The notes under the pieces were generated by a model. The model was not told where the DNA came from, did not search any database, and saw only the letters and a program-made list of their open reading frames with translations. A stretch of DNA of 64,000 nt from Chitinophagaceae bacterium (GTDB lineage: Bacteria > Bacteroidota > Bacteroidia > Chitinophagales > Chitinophagaceae): the NCBI GenBank assembly GCA_023957155.1, contig JAMLHK010000005.1:124001-188000 (forward strand). Reading direction: 5' to 3'. Positions 9,057-16,856 of this stretch are shown here, one piece after another. A program made the position numbers and the translations under genes. Each line of letters opens with the position of its first letter. Position 1 is the first letter of the stretch.

Positions 9057-9226
9057 TGGGAAAATTTGGTTGGTCTTTTTCGTGGAAAAGAGCATTGGGA
9101 ATTACCTCTGCGAAGCAGCGTTTTGCACGAAAAACAGGCATTCCGACATCAAAGCAGGGAATAGAAAGAAAAATTGGTTCATCCATTCTTAGTGCAATTT
9201 TAAAAATCATATCAGGTAAAAAATAA
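9056..9226 (+). CDS. Small basic protein of the Ter operon (56 aa, unrecognised)
   Basis: The ATG at 9056 overlaps the vWA stop as TAATG, and the frame closes at TAA 9224-9226. The 56-residue product starts MGKFGWSFSWKRALG, is strongly basic (many Lys/Arg) and ends with a short hydrophobic helix, SSILSAILKIISGKK. No family is recognised with confidence; the tail could be an amphipathic membrane-binding helix, which is inference. Reasons to accept it as real: overlap coupling, a clean fit between the vWA and TerB-like genes, and protein-like composition. Confidence 0.65.
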   Translation: MGKFGWSFSWKRALGITSAKQRFARKTGIPTSKQGIERKIGSSILSAILKIISGKK

Positions 9227-9251
9227 CGTAAACAATTAAAATTTTAAAACA

Positions 9252-9632
9252 ATGAAGAGTTTAGAACAACTTAAAATGGAACTTCTTGCTGACGGAGTAA
9301 TTGATGCAACAGAAGTAAAAGAATTAGAAACAGTATTGTATGCTGATGGTAAAATTGATACTGACGAAGCAGAATTTCTTTTTGACCTGAATAACGCAGT
9401 TTCGAGAAAAGCCAATCATGCAAGTTGGGAAACGCTTTTTATCAAAGCGATTACGGGCTATTTGTTGGAAGATAAAAATTCGGCAGGTGAAATTGATGCT
9501 GACGAGGCAGAATGGCTTTACAACAAAATTAAAGGAGACGGACAAATTGATGAAACTGAAAAGAACCTTTTGTTGAATCTTAAGAAGCAATCAAAAAACT
9601 TCCCTTCAAATCTTGAATCTCTTTTGAAATAG
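9252..9632 (+). CDS. TerB-like acidic protein with repeated DG-x-ID motifs
   Basis: 126 residues, helical and acidic. Four copies of a D/A-G-x-I-D-x-x-E pattern occur: DGVIDATE (about 14), DGKIDTDE (about 32), AGEIDADE (about 78) and DGQIDETE (about 96). The pattern resembles the acidic metal-binding helix motifs of the TerB superfamily and also looks EF-hand-like, so metal binding is likely but not shown. TerB-family proteins sit beside TerD and TerY in known Ter systems. Two bases separate its stop from the next vWA gene. The exact family assignment is moderate, because similarity rests mainly on the repeated motif and context. Confidence 0.7.
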   Translation: MKSLEQLKMELLADGVIDATEVKELETVLYADGKIDTDEAEFLFDLNNAVSRKANHASWETLFIKAITGYLLEDKNSAGEIDADEAEWLYNKIKGDGQIDETEKNLLLNLKKQSKNFPSNLESLLK

Positions 9633-9634
9633 CG

Positions 9635-10270
9635 ATGAGAAGATTACCCGTCTATCTTTTGTTGGACACATCAGGCTCAATGCGTGGCGAGCGAATTGAA
9701 GCTGTGAAAAACGGCTTGCAGGTTTTGGTTTCAAAACTCAGGCAAGACCCTTTTGCTTTAGAAAGTGTTGCTATCAGCATTATTACTTTCGACAGAGAAG
9801 TGAAACAGGTAATGCCTTTGACCGAACTGGAAACATTGCAGCTTCCTGAGATTGTAACGCCCGAGTCGGGACCAACGAATATGGGAAAAGCCCTGCTGAT
9901 GCTTTGCGAAAAATTGGATACTGAAATCATTAAAAGTTCGCAAACTCAAAAAGGCGATTGGCGGCCGTTGTTGTTTTTAATGACAGACGGAAAGCCGTCT
10001 GATTTGGCACAGTTCAGAGAAGCTGTTCCGAAAGTGAAATCTAAAAACCTGGCGGCTATTGTAGCGTGTGCGGCAGGTGCGGAAGCGCAGGATAGCTATT
10101 TGAAAGAATTGACAGGCAACGTTGTTCATTTGGATACAGCAGACAGTTCAACATTGATGTCGTTTTTCAAATGGGTTTCGGCTTCAATTGGAACAGGAAA
10201 CAAAACTGTAGGAACTACGGAAGACATTGCATTGCCACCGCCACCACAAGAAGTTCATTTAGTGATATAA
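9635..10270 (+). CDS. TerY-type von Willebrand factor A domain protein (copy 2)
   Basis: 211 residues, a close paralogue of the 8418 gene: both start MRRLPVYLLLDTSGSM and their first codons are near-identical at DNA level. MIDAS residues are intact: DTSGS, the GPTNMGKAL threonine loop and MTDGKPSD. The same type of C-terminal tail is present (LPPPPQEVHLVI). It starts 2 bp after the TerB-like stop. Tandem duplication with later divergence is the simplest origin. As with other TerY proteins, a cytosolic scaffolding or sensing role is inferred from family and context. Confidence 0.93.
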   Translation: MRRLPVYLLLDTSGSMRGERIEAVKNGLQVLVSKLRQDPFALESVAISIITFDREVKQVMPLTELETLQLPEIVTPESGPTNMGKALLMLCEKLDTEIIKSSQTQKGDWRPLLFLMTDGKPSDLAQFREAVPKVKSKNLAAIVACAAGAEAQDSYLKELTGNVVHLDTADSSTLMSFFKWVSASIGTGNKTVGTTEDIALPPPPQEVHLVI

Positions 10271-10281
10271 AATTTTGTTCA

Positions 10282-10962
10282 ATGAGAATACCAATTATAA
10301 CGGTAGTGTGTATGTCGGCTTTAATGCTTTCTTCTTGTGAATCTGAACAAGCAAGGAAGGAACGATTGGCTCGTGAGGAGCAACAACGTATCAAACTTGA
10401 ACACAAAAGAGCCGAAGAAGAAAAAGCTGAAGCTATTCGTTTAGAAGAAGCTCATATAGAACAAGAAAAACAAGCTGAAATCGAGCGAATTGAAAGGGAG
10501 GTACGTCTTGAAAAAGAGCGTAAGGAACAAGAAATATACGACAGATATATAAACAATTCTTTACATACTGGAGCAACACCTTATTCAAAATATTATGGCA
10601 GAAACTCTACTTGTAATGAATACGGTTGCTCACAAATAAAGGTAAGTACAAGCAATTCAGATGTTTTAGTAACAATCAAAAAAAACGAAAAAGTAGTCCG
10701 ACACGCCTATATTACAGCGTATAGTAATTACACATTTTCATTCCCCGATGGGACATATCAGGCATTTTTCTATTACGGAAAAGGTTGGAATCCTGAAAAG
10801 GAAATGAAAGGCGGAGAAATGAAAGGCGGATTTATTACTGACGAACATTTTGGGAAAGATGACCCACAATATTTGAGCAATAACGTGTTGCAATATGAAT
10901 TGATTTTACAACAAAACGGAAATTTTAGCACAAGACCAAGTAATTCTGAGGAAGCATTATAA
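10282..10962 (+). CDS. Predicted lipoprotein with N-terminal coiled coil, in Ter operon
   Basis: 226 residues starting at ATG 10282; the same frame is open further upstream only as a shadow of the vWA gene. The N-terminus MRIPIITVVCMSALMLSSC is a lipoprotein signal with lipobox LSSC (Cys 19). About 65 residues of Lys/Glu/Arg-rich heptad-like coiled coil follow (roughly 22-85), then a compact domain from about 100 that includes the pair CNEYGC. No family is recognised for the C-terminal domain. It lies 11 bp after one vWA gene and 10 bp before the next, so it is part of the operon. It suggests an envelope-facing component. Confidence 0.75.
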   Translation: MRIPIITVVCMSALMLSSCESEQARKERLAREEQQRIKLEHKRAEEEKAEAIRLEEAHIEQEKQAEIERIEREVRLEKERKEQEIYDRYINNSLHTGATPYSKYYGRNSTCNEYGCSQIKVSTSNSDVLVTIKKNEKVVRHAYITAYSNYTFSFPDGTYQAFFYYGKGWNPEKEMKGGEMKGGFITDEHFGKDDPQYLSNNVLQYELILQQNGNFSTRPSNSEEAL

Positions 10963-10972
10963 AACATTATTT

Positions 10973-12025
10973 ATGACCAGACGATTACCTATATATTTTC
11001 TGATTGATGTTTCCGAATCAATGGTTGGGGAACAAATTCAGTTGGTGGAAGAAGGATTGGCAACAATCATCAAAGAATTGAAAGCCGACCCGTATGCATT
11101 GGAAACGGTGCATATTTCAATCATTGTGTTTGCAGGACAAGCAATGACTTTAGTTCCGCTAACGGATATTATCAATTTTTATCCGCCAAAGTTCCCGATT
11201 GGTGGCGGTACTTCGTTGGGTGTTGGTTTAGGGCAGTTGATGTATGAATTGCGTAAGAACACAATCAAAACAACAGCCGAACAAAAAGGCGATTGGAAGC
11301 CGATTATTTTCCTGTTTACAGACGGTGTGCCGACTGATGATATCAAAGCGGCTTTCAATGAGTGGAAACAAAATTGGCAACACCAAACGAATTTGGTTGC
11401 TGTTTCATTTGGCGAAGAAACAGACTTGAATTTGCTGAAAGAATTAACTGAAAATGTGTTGCTTTTCAAAAACACTACGGCACAATCTTACAGAGAATTT
11501 TTCCGTTGGGTTACGGCTTCAATCAAGTCAAGCAGTTTGAGTGTGGATAGCAATGGTTCTGGTTTTGAACTTTCAAAAGCAAATGACGATATAATCGAAA
11601 AAATTGACCTTACAAAAGATAAACCTAAACAATTTGTTGATGACAACTTTGTAGTGATCTCGGCAAAATGTCAGAATACCAAACGACCTTATTTAATCAA
11701 GTTCAGAAAGCATTTAAGTAATGCTGAATTTGGCGATTTAGGATTATCCACACGGCAATACCGCTTAGTGGGTGCGTATCAAGTGGGCGATTCTTATTTT
11801 GAACTATCCGATTCAAATGCCATTTCTCAAAAAATTAGTACCGAAGAATTACGCGGTGCACCGACCTGTCCGAGTTGCGGCAATCAATTTGGCTTTGCGG
11901 CTTGTCGGTGTGGCGGTATTCATTGCATTGGCAATGAACAAATAAGCACTTGTCCCTGGTGTGGCAATCAGGGTGAGTATGGATTTGGCGAGGGTGGATT
12001 TGATGTAAATAGAACACAAGGATAA
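10973..12025 (+). CDS. TerY-type vWA protein with C-terminal zinc-binding (TerY-C) domain
   Basis: 350 residues. An N-terminal vWA domain (about 1-200) has the MIDAS set DVSES, GGGTSLGVGL and FTDGVPTDD; here the first Ser-containing loop is DVSES instead of DTSGS. A linker of about 90 residues leads to a Cys-rich module near the C-terminus with CPSC, a CRC-type pair, a lone Cys and CPWC, consistent with a zinc ribbon like the TerY-C domain. The polyproline tail of the other two vWA proteins is absent. It precedes the phosphatase gene by 1 bp, so the vWA-phosphatase-kinase order of TerY-P triads is reproduced. Confidence 0.92.
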   Translation: MTRRLPIYFLIDVSESMVGEQIQLVEEGLATIIKELKADPYALETVHISIIVFAGQAMTLVPLTDIINFYPPKFPIGGGTSLGVGLGQLMYELRKNTIKTTAEQKGDWKPIIFLFTDGVPTDDIKAAFNEWKQNWQHQTNLVAVSFGEETDLNLLKELTENVLLFKNTTAQSYREFFRWVTASIKSSSLSVDSNGSGFELSKANDDIIEKIDLTKDKPKQFVDDNFVVISAKCQNTKRPYLIKFRKHLSNAEFGDLGLSTRQYRLVGAYQVGDSYFELSDSNAISQKISTEELRGAPTCPSCGNQFGFAACRCGGIHCIGNEQISTCPWCGNQGEYGFGEGGFDVNRTQG

Positions 12026-12026
12026 A

Positions 12027-13436
12027 ATGACGGAATTAAAATCATACATACAGCAACTATTGCAAAAGTACAGGATAGATGTAGCTATAAATCATCTGCC
12101 TTTAATAGATGCTTTTGCCGATAACGAAACGGCGATTGAAGCTTATAGTCAAATTAAAAATGCACAAAAAGCAATGTTAGATAAATGGAAAGAACAAACG
12201 CAAATTGAGGATATAAAATCCAGACAAATTGTGTTGTCAAACGGCACGGTGAACAAGCCTTACGAGTTTGTATTAAACTTTGAACAACTGAAATTTACCG
12301 ACATCATTGGTGATTACAATATAGAAGCCTACGAAAAAGCGGGTATTACGTTCAGTAAAGAAGAAAACAAAATTTCAGGTATTCCAAAAGAAGCGGGTGA
12401 ACATATTTTGTTGTTTAATTTCAAATTGAAAAATGAAGGTCAAGAAAAACCGTTTCACACCAAAGAAATTAAACTGATCATCAATCCTGACCCGAAATCC
12501 CTTTGGAAAAACGAACCAACGCCTACGGATATTGAATACTACAAACCCGACAATGTTTCGGCAAGTTTTGATTTTGATGCGAAGAAATTGATTGTTGGCT
12601 CTAAACGTGGCAGAAGTCATGCTCACGAAGCAAAACCACGAGATGATGCTTTTGAATTTTTGTATCATGAAGAAACAGGTTGGGGGATTATTGCCGTTGC
12701 AGACGGAGCAGGTTCGGTAAAATTCAGTCGAAAAGGTTCTGAAATTGCCTGTGAAACAGTTGTTGAGTATTTCAAAAATGTAGATAAAGAAAAGCTGAAA
12801 GAAATTGAAACCACAATAGCTGATGTATTGCAGGAAGCAACCGAAGAAAACAAAAGGAAACTAAGCAGTCATTTCATTGAACAATTAGGTAATGCGGCTT
12901 TTGCTGCACAAAAAAATATCAGAGAAGAAGCAATCAAAAAAGAAAGGGAAATAAGAGATTATTCTACCACGATCATTTTTGCTTTGATAAAGAGATATGA
13001 AAACAAATTTGTGATTGCTTCTTTTTGGGTGGGCGATGGTGGTATTGGCATTTACAATAAAGGCTCAAACGAAGTATTTGTATTGGGAACGCCTGATAGT
13101 GGTGAGTTCGCAGGACAAACCCGCTTTTTAACGATGAGCGATATTTTCGCAGGCGGCGCCTACGCAAACCGTGTTCGCTTCAAAATTGTGGAAGATTTTA
13201 CGGCTTTAATTTTAATGACAGACGGTATTACTGATGCTAAATTTCAAACTGATGCCAACCTGAATAAAATTGAAAAATGGAATGAGTTCTGGGAAGATTT
13301 GAACGGCAATAATCAAGACAACAGAAAAGTTGGCTTTTCAAAACCGATAGAAGAAACCGAGCAAGATTTAATGATGTGGTTAGACTTTTGGAGTGCGGGA
13401 AATCATGATGACAGAACAATAGCCATTTTATATTAA
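12027..13436 (+). CDS. PP2C-family serine/threonine phosphatase of the TerY-P triad
   Basis: 469 residues. A helical N-terminus (about 1-65) is followed by an Ig-like beta domain (about 70-150, with the strand pattern NKPYEFVLNF ... ISGIPKEAGEH). The PP2C domain spans about 185-469. Metal-coordinating motifs are visible: RDDAFEF, VADGAGS (the DGxG aspartate), FWVGDGG, MTDGITDA and HDDRTIAI. PP2C enzymes are Mn/Mg-dependent protein phosphatases, and this one presumably reverses the neighbouring kinase. It starts 1 bp after the vWA stop and ends 4 bp before the kinase, implying tight co-expression. Confidence 0.93.
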   Translation: MTELKSYIQQLLQKYRIDVAINHLPLIDAFADNETAIEAYSQIKNAQKAMLDKWKEQTQIEDIKSRQIVLSNGTVNKPYEFVLNFEQLKFTDIIGDYNIEAYEKAGITFSKEENKISGIPKEAGEHILLFNFKLKNEGQEKPFHTKEIKLIINPDPKSLWKNEPTPTDIEYYKPDNVSASFDFDAKKLIVGSKRGRSHAHEAKPRDDAFEFLYHEETGWGIIAVADGAGSVKFSRKGSEIACETVVEYFKNVDKEKLKEIETTIADVLQEATEENKRKLSSHFIEQLGNAAFAAQKNIREEAIKKEREIRDYSTTIIFALIKRYENKFVIASFWVGDGGIGIYNKGSNEVFVLGTPDSGEFAGQTRFLTMSDIFAGGAYANRVRFKIVEDFTALILMTDGITDAKFQTDANLNKIEKWNEFWEDLNGNNQDNRKVGFSKPIEETEQDLMMWLDFWSAGNHDDRTIAILY

Positions 13437-13440
13437 CGAT

Positions 13441-14958
13441 ATGAGTAAGACCGTCACAGTAAAAACAGCCGAAGGTAAAACATATCAGTTTGTTGATAAC
13501 GGTTCGCCAATGCAAGGAGGAATGAAAGATGTTTATTTTTCGCCTGATAAAAGTTATGTGGTTGCGTTCTTTCGTGATAAGCAGGATTTTAATTCCAAAG
13601 AGCGATTGAAAAATATTGTAATTAAATACAGAAAAAGCATTTTTGAAAACATTGGAGGGGAATATTGGAAAGACTTATTCTGTTGGCCATATGATATTGT
13701 TGAACACAATGGACAAACAGGTATTATCGTTCCTGTTTATCAAAAACAGTTTTTCTTTCAGCAAGGTTACAATTTGGCAGCAGGAAATTTTGCTTCCATA
13801 AAAGGAAAAGAGAAAGAGGGAAAATGGTTTGCTTCGCCACAATTCAGGAGCAAACAATTTAAACTGCATTTAGATAAATCTGAATTGGGCGACTGGGGAA
13901 AATATATTGCCGTCTGTATCAAAATTAGCCGTGCTGTTAAAAGAATGCACGCAGCAGGTTTGGCACATTCCGATTTGTCTTACAAGAATGTATTGATCGA
14001 CCCTGTAACGGGAAAAGCAGCCATTATTGACATTGACGGTTTGGTTGTGCCAGGTAAGTTTCCGCCTGATGTAATTGGAACGCCTGATTTTATTGCACCC
14101 GAAGTAATGGCAACAAAGTATTTGCCTAAAACCGACCCGAACAGAAAATTGCCCAATATCCAAACCGACCGCCACGCTTTGGCGGTAATGATTTATATGT
14201 ATTTATTATATCGCCACCCGTTGCGTGGCGGGAAAATTCACGACACCGACCCACAAAAAGACGAGGAACTAGGAATGGGTTCTAAGGCTTTGTTTGTTGA
14301 GCACCCAACGGACAAATCAAACAGACCAAAATTAAATCAGGTAAAGCCAACGCATTTGCCTTGGGCTGATGTTGCTAAAATCCCTTATACCGTTGCAGGA
14401 CCTTATTTGAAAACGCTTTTTGACAAAGCATTTATTGACGGTTTACATAATCCTGCAATCAGGCCAACCGCAGACGAATGGGAGCAGGCATTAATAAAAA
14501 CCGTTGATTTAATGCAACCTTGCCAAAACCCGAATTGTGAGCAGAAATGGTTTGTTTTTGACAATAGTACAAAACCTTGCTGTCCTTTTTGTGGAACGCA
14601 ATACAGAGGTCAGTTGCCTGTATTGAATTTATACTATTCACCTAAGCCCGGGAATTTCAGGCCCGAAAACCATAGGTTAATGGTGTATTCGGGACAAAAT
14701 ATTTATCAGTGGCACTCTAATCGTAAGGTTTTTCCCAATGAAAGATTAACAGCAGAACAAACCAAACCTGTTGCAGACTTTCATTTTCATAACGGTAAAT
14801 GGATTTTGATAAACAGAAAACTCACATCAATGAAAGATGTAATGGAAGACAAAGAAATTCCAATCGGCCAGTCGGTTGATATAACTGACGGGAAAAAAAT
14901 CCTGCTTTCAAAAGAAGAAGGCGGAAGATTGGTAATAGTTCAATTAGTAAACAATTAA
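13441..14958 (+). CDS. Atypical Ser/Thr protein kinase with zinc-ribbon, TerY-P triad
   Basis: 505 residues. A degenerate Gly-rich segment (GSPMQGGMKDVYF, about 21-33) precedes a position where the usual VAIK lysine seems replaced (YVVAFFRDK). The catalytic loop is HSDLSYKNVLID (HRD changed to HSD, with Asp and Asn kept); DIDG stands in for DFG; the APE motif is kept in TPDFIAPE. A zinc ribbon (CQNPNC ... CCPFCG) lies near 360-385, and a C-terminal beta-rich region of about 110 residues follows. Activity is plausible but the lysine question is open. It is the partner of the PP2C gene 4 bp upstream and precedes terC by 22 bp. Confidence 0.88.
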   Translation: MSKTVTVKTAEGKTYQFVDNGSPMQGGMKDVYFSPDKSYVVAFFRDKQDFNSKERLKNIVIKYRKSIFENIGGEYWKDLFCWPYDIVEHNGQTGIIVPVYQKQFFFQQGYNLAAGNFASIKGKEKEGKWFASPQFRSKQFKLHLDKSELGDWGKYIAVCIKISRAVKRMHAAGLAHSDLSYKNVLIDPVTGKAAIIDIDGLVVPGKFPPDVIGTPDFIAPEVMATKYLPKTDPNRKLPNIQTDRHALAVMIYMYLLYRHPLRGGKIHDTDPQKDEELGMGSKALFVEHPTDKSNRPKLNQVKPTHLPWADVAKIPYTVAGPYLKTLFDKAFIDGLHNPAIRPTADEWEQALIKTVDLMQPCQNPNCEQKWFVFDNSTKPCCPFCGTQYRGQLPVLNLYYSPKPGNFRPENHRLMVYSGQNIYQWHSNRKVFPNERLTAEQTKPVADFHFHNGKWILINRKLTSMKDVMEDKEIPIGQSVDITDGKKILLSKEEGGRLVIVQLVNN

Positions 14959-14980
14959 AAACCAAACATAAAACGACAAC

Positions 14981-15997
14981 ATGGAGCAAAGCATTCTACA
15001 ATTACATCCTGTACTGGTCGTGGGATTTGCCATAACAGTGGTCATTATGCTATTATTAGATCTTGGCGTTTTCAACAAGAAGAGCCATATTATTACATCG
15101 AAAGAAGCCACAGTATGGTCAGTCGTCTGGATTTCGCTGGCAATGGTGTTTTCAGGAATTGTGTATTACGTTTTTAACCAAGATGCTGGCGGGCACGATT
15201 TAGCCATTGAGAAATTTACGCAATTTCAAACGGCATACTGGATTGAAAAAGCATTATCAGTTGATAACTTATTTGTTTTTATTTTAGTATTCTCATTCTT
15301 TAAAGTGCCAAGAGAATTACACCATAAAGTGCTGTTTTGGGGAATAATCGGGGCATTGGTATTCAGAGCCATTTTTATTTTTGCAGGTGTGGGATTGATT
15401 AGTGTTACTTATCTGCCTGAAATGAGTATTTTGGGAAAAGCTGTTAGCATTAACATTGTTCTTACTCTTTTTGGCTTGTTTTTGGTTTATGCGGGAGTTA
15501 AATCGTGGGGAGCAGATGACGATGATGACGAGCAGGATTTTAGTAAATCTGCGGGTGCAAGACTTATTCGCAAACTCTACAAAGTAAGCGATAGTTTTGA
15601 TGACGATAAATTTTTTACCATTCAAAATGGGGTGAAAATGGCAACTCCATTGCTAACTGTAATTGCAGTAATTGAGTTTACGGACTTGTTGTTTGCGGTA
15701 GATAGTATTCCTGCGATATTTGCGGTTTCGAAAGACCCGTTTATTCTTTATACATCTAACATCTTTGCTATTCTTGGTTTGCGTTCGTTATACTTCCTTT
15801 TGTCGAACTTTATTTATATGTTCAGTAAACTGCCTTATGGTTTATCTATCATTCTGACTTTTATTGGTGCAAAAATGATTATTTCACCTTGGTTTCATAT
15901 TTCATCGCCAATTTCTTTGGGAATAGTAGGTGGAGTTTTGGTTTTGTCTGTTGCCTTGTCTTTATTATTTCCTACAAAAAAAGAAGAAATAGCTTAG
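14981..15997 (+). CDS. terC: TerC/Alx family integral membrane protein
   Basis: 338 residues with about nine membrane helices. Family signatures are EKALSVDNLFVFILVFSFF (about 90-108) and FTDLLFAVDSIPAIFAVSKD (about 228-247), which carry buried acidic residues that suit cation transport. Members of this family (Alx, YkoY, MeeF/MeeY) act in manganese homeostasis and metalation of exported proteins; TerC itself is tied to tellurite resistance. An acidic cytosolic loop, DDDDDEQD, lies near residue 180. It is the final gene of the co-directional Ter operon, 22 bp after the kinase, and gives the system a membrane anchor. Confidence 0.95.
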   Translation: MEQSILQLHPVLVVGFAITVVIMLLLDLGVFNKKSHIITSKEATVWSVVWISLAMVFSGIVYYVFNQDAGGHDLAIEKFTQFQTAYWIEKALSVDNLFVFILVFSFFKVPRELHHKVLFWGIIGALVFRAIFIFAGVGLISVTYLPEMSILGKAVSINIVLTLFGLFLVYAGVKSWGADDDDDEQDFSKSAGARLIRKLYKVSDSFDDDKFFTIQNGVKMATPLLTVIAVIEFTDLLFAVDSIPAIFAVSKDPFILYTSNIFAILGLRSLYFLLSNFIYMFSKLPYGLSIILTFIGAKMIISPWFHISSPISLGIVGGVLVLSVALSLLFPTKKEEIA

Positions 15998-16080
15998 GAT
16001 TTTGAAATTCCAAAAAAAGGAAAGATATTTTGGTTGATATGAATTTGCAGAACACGAGGGAATGAGATTATTGTGAAATG

Positions 16081-16200
16081 GTTGTAAAATCTTACCCGGT
16101 GCGGTAAACTACAAAGGGCAATATTATTGCCGAAGCGGAAGCATGACTGAATATGAAAGGTACTTCATTAGATGATTTTTGCCGACATGCCAAACTTGTG
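16081..16200 (+). pseudogene. Remnant of an AlbA_2/Schlafen-type DNA-binding protein gene
   Basis: Downstream of terC no ORF is open, but two short pieces in different frames read like consecutive parts of AlbA_2 (AAA_4) domain proteins: VNYKGQYYCRSGS at 16104-16142 and KGTSLDDF at 16156-16179. In intact relatives the pattern VNYKGxYYYRSGST is followed at once by LKG-x-x-LDxFLL. The frame change between the pieces and flanking stops show decay by indels. Only the 3' part of that domain is recognisable. The call is motif-based and moderate. A short hairpin GTCTT/AAGAC followed by T5 lies just downstream at 16259-16278. Confidence 0.5.
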
Positions 16201-16368
16201 TATAGAGCCTGGTTTACCCCAACTTACCTTTCATTATGAGGCTTCCGGAGTTTAGACGGTCTTTCAGAAAGACTTTTTCTGATGGAAATTCAAAAGTAAC
16301 ATTAGAATAATCCAAAGTATAGCGGCAGCTGATTTTTGTAGATTGCTATAGTTTAAATATCAAAACTG

Positions 16369-16820
16369 ATGGCAAAGAATAAAAAGATAACGGTTCAGAA
16401 GATAGATATAACACTATATGTAGATAATCAGCAGGATTATATTGCATTAACGGATATTGTGAGGTATAAAGATGTGGGGTATTCAGACGATATTATAAAA
16501 AGCTGGATGCGAAATCGCAATACAATAGAACTCCTGGGTTTTGGGAAGCAATTTACAACCCTGATTGGGGCTGACTAAAAATGTTTGGTCTAAAGATATG
16601 CCACTAAGATTCAAACCTACCTGCCGACAGGCAGGGGCACAAAGTCCTGATTCTCGGGTTTAATTTTCTTTGGGACTTAGCGGCTTCGTGGCAAAATATT
16701 ACTTTTTGGTCAGCCCCAAAACAAGCAGGATTAAATAGTTTTGTGATGACCCCAAAAGATGGATTGAAAGCACCAGTGCTATTGGTATCGTGTTAAAATC
16801 TGGCAGATATGGCGGATCAT
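16369..16820 (+). pseudogene. KilA-N domain protein gene, disrupted by frameshift and MITE
   Basis: The first 70 codons (16369-16578) give MAKNKKITVQKIDITLYVD followed by the KilA-N pattern WMRNRNTIELLG, then a spurious end. Reading the next frame from about 16535 continues the family pattern as WEAIYNPDW, so one T was lost in the run before GGGAAG. After a 151-bp insertion, the original frame resumes at 16718 with QAGLNSFVMTPKRWIEST and SAIGIVLKSGRYGG, again classic KilA-N, and homology stops near 16816. KilA-N domains bind DNA and are typical of phages and mobile islands. About ten codons around the insertion are also missing. Confidence 0.85.
16567..16717. mobile_element. 151-bp MITE inserted in the KilA-N gene
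   Basis: Terminal inverted repeats GGGGCTGACTAAAAA (16567-16581) and TTTTTGGTCAGCCCC (16703-16717) match at 14 of 15 positions. The inside is non-coding and holds a CCTGCC-GACAGGCAGG hairpin (near 16619-16635) and GCCACTAAG / CTTAGCGGC segments that are roughly complementary. No transposase is present, so movement would need one in trans. No clear target-site duplication is seen, and the flanking host gene has lost some codons. Confidence 0.8.
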
Positions 16821-16838
16821 TTATCCTTTGTGTATCTG

Positions 16839-16856
16839 CCTGCCGGAACGGGCAGG
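16839..16856. repeat. CCTGCC...GGCAGG hairpin repeat
   Basis: CCTGCC (16839-16844) and GGCAGG (16851-16856) make a 6-bp stem with a 6-nt loop, followed by TTTT. A similar hairpin lies inside the MITE at about 16619-16635, so this looks like a small dispersed hairpin type. It could end transcription from the island. The rest of 16821-17039 shows no gene. Confidence 0.5.

Noticed and set aside
10171-10281. N-terminal extension of the coiled-coil lipoprotein
   Set aside because: Overlaps the vWA gene out of frame; ATG 10282 gives a proper lipoprotein signal.
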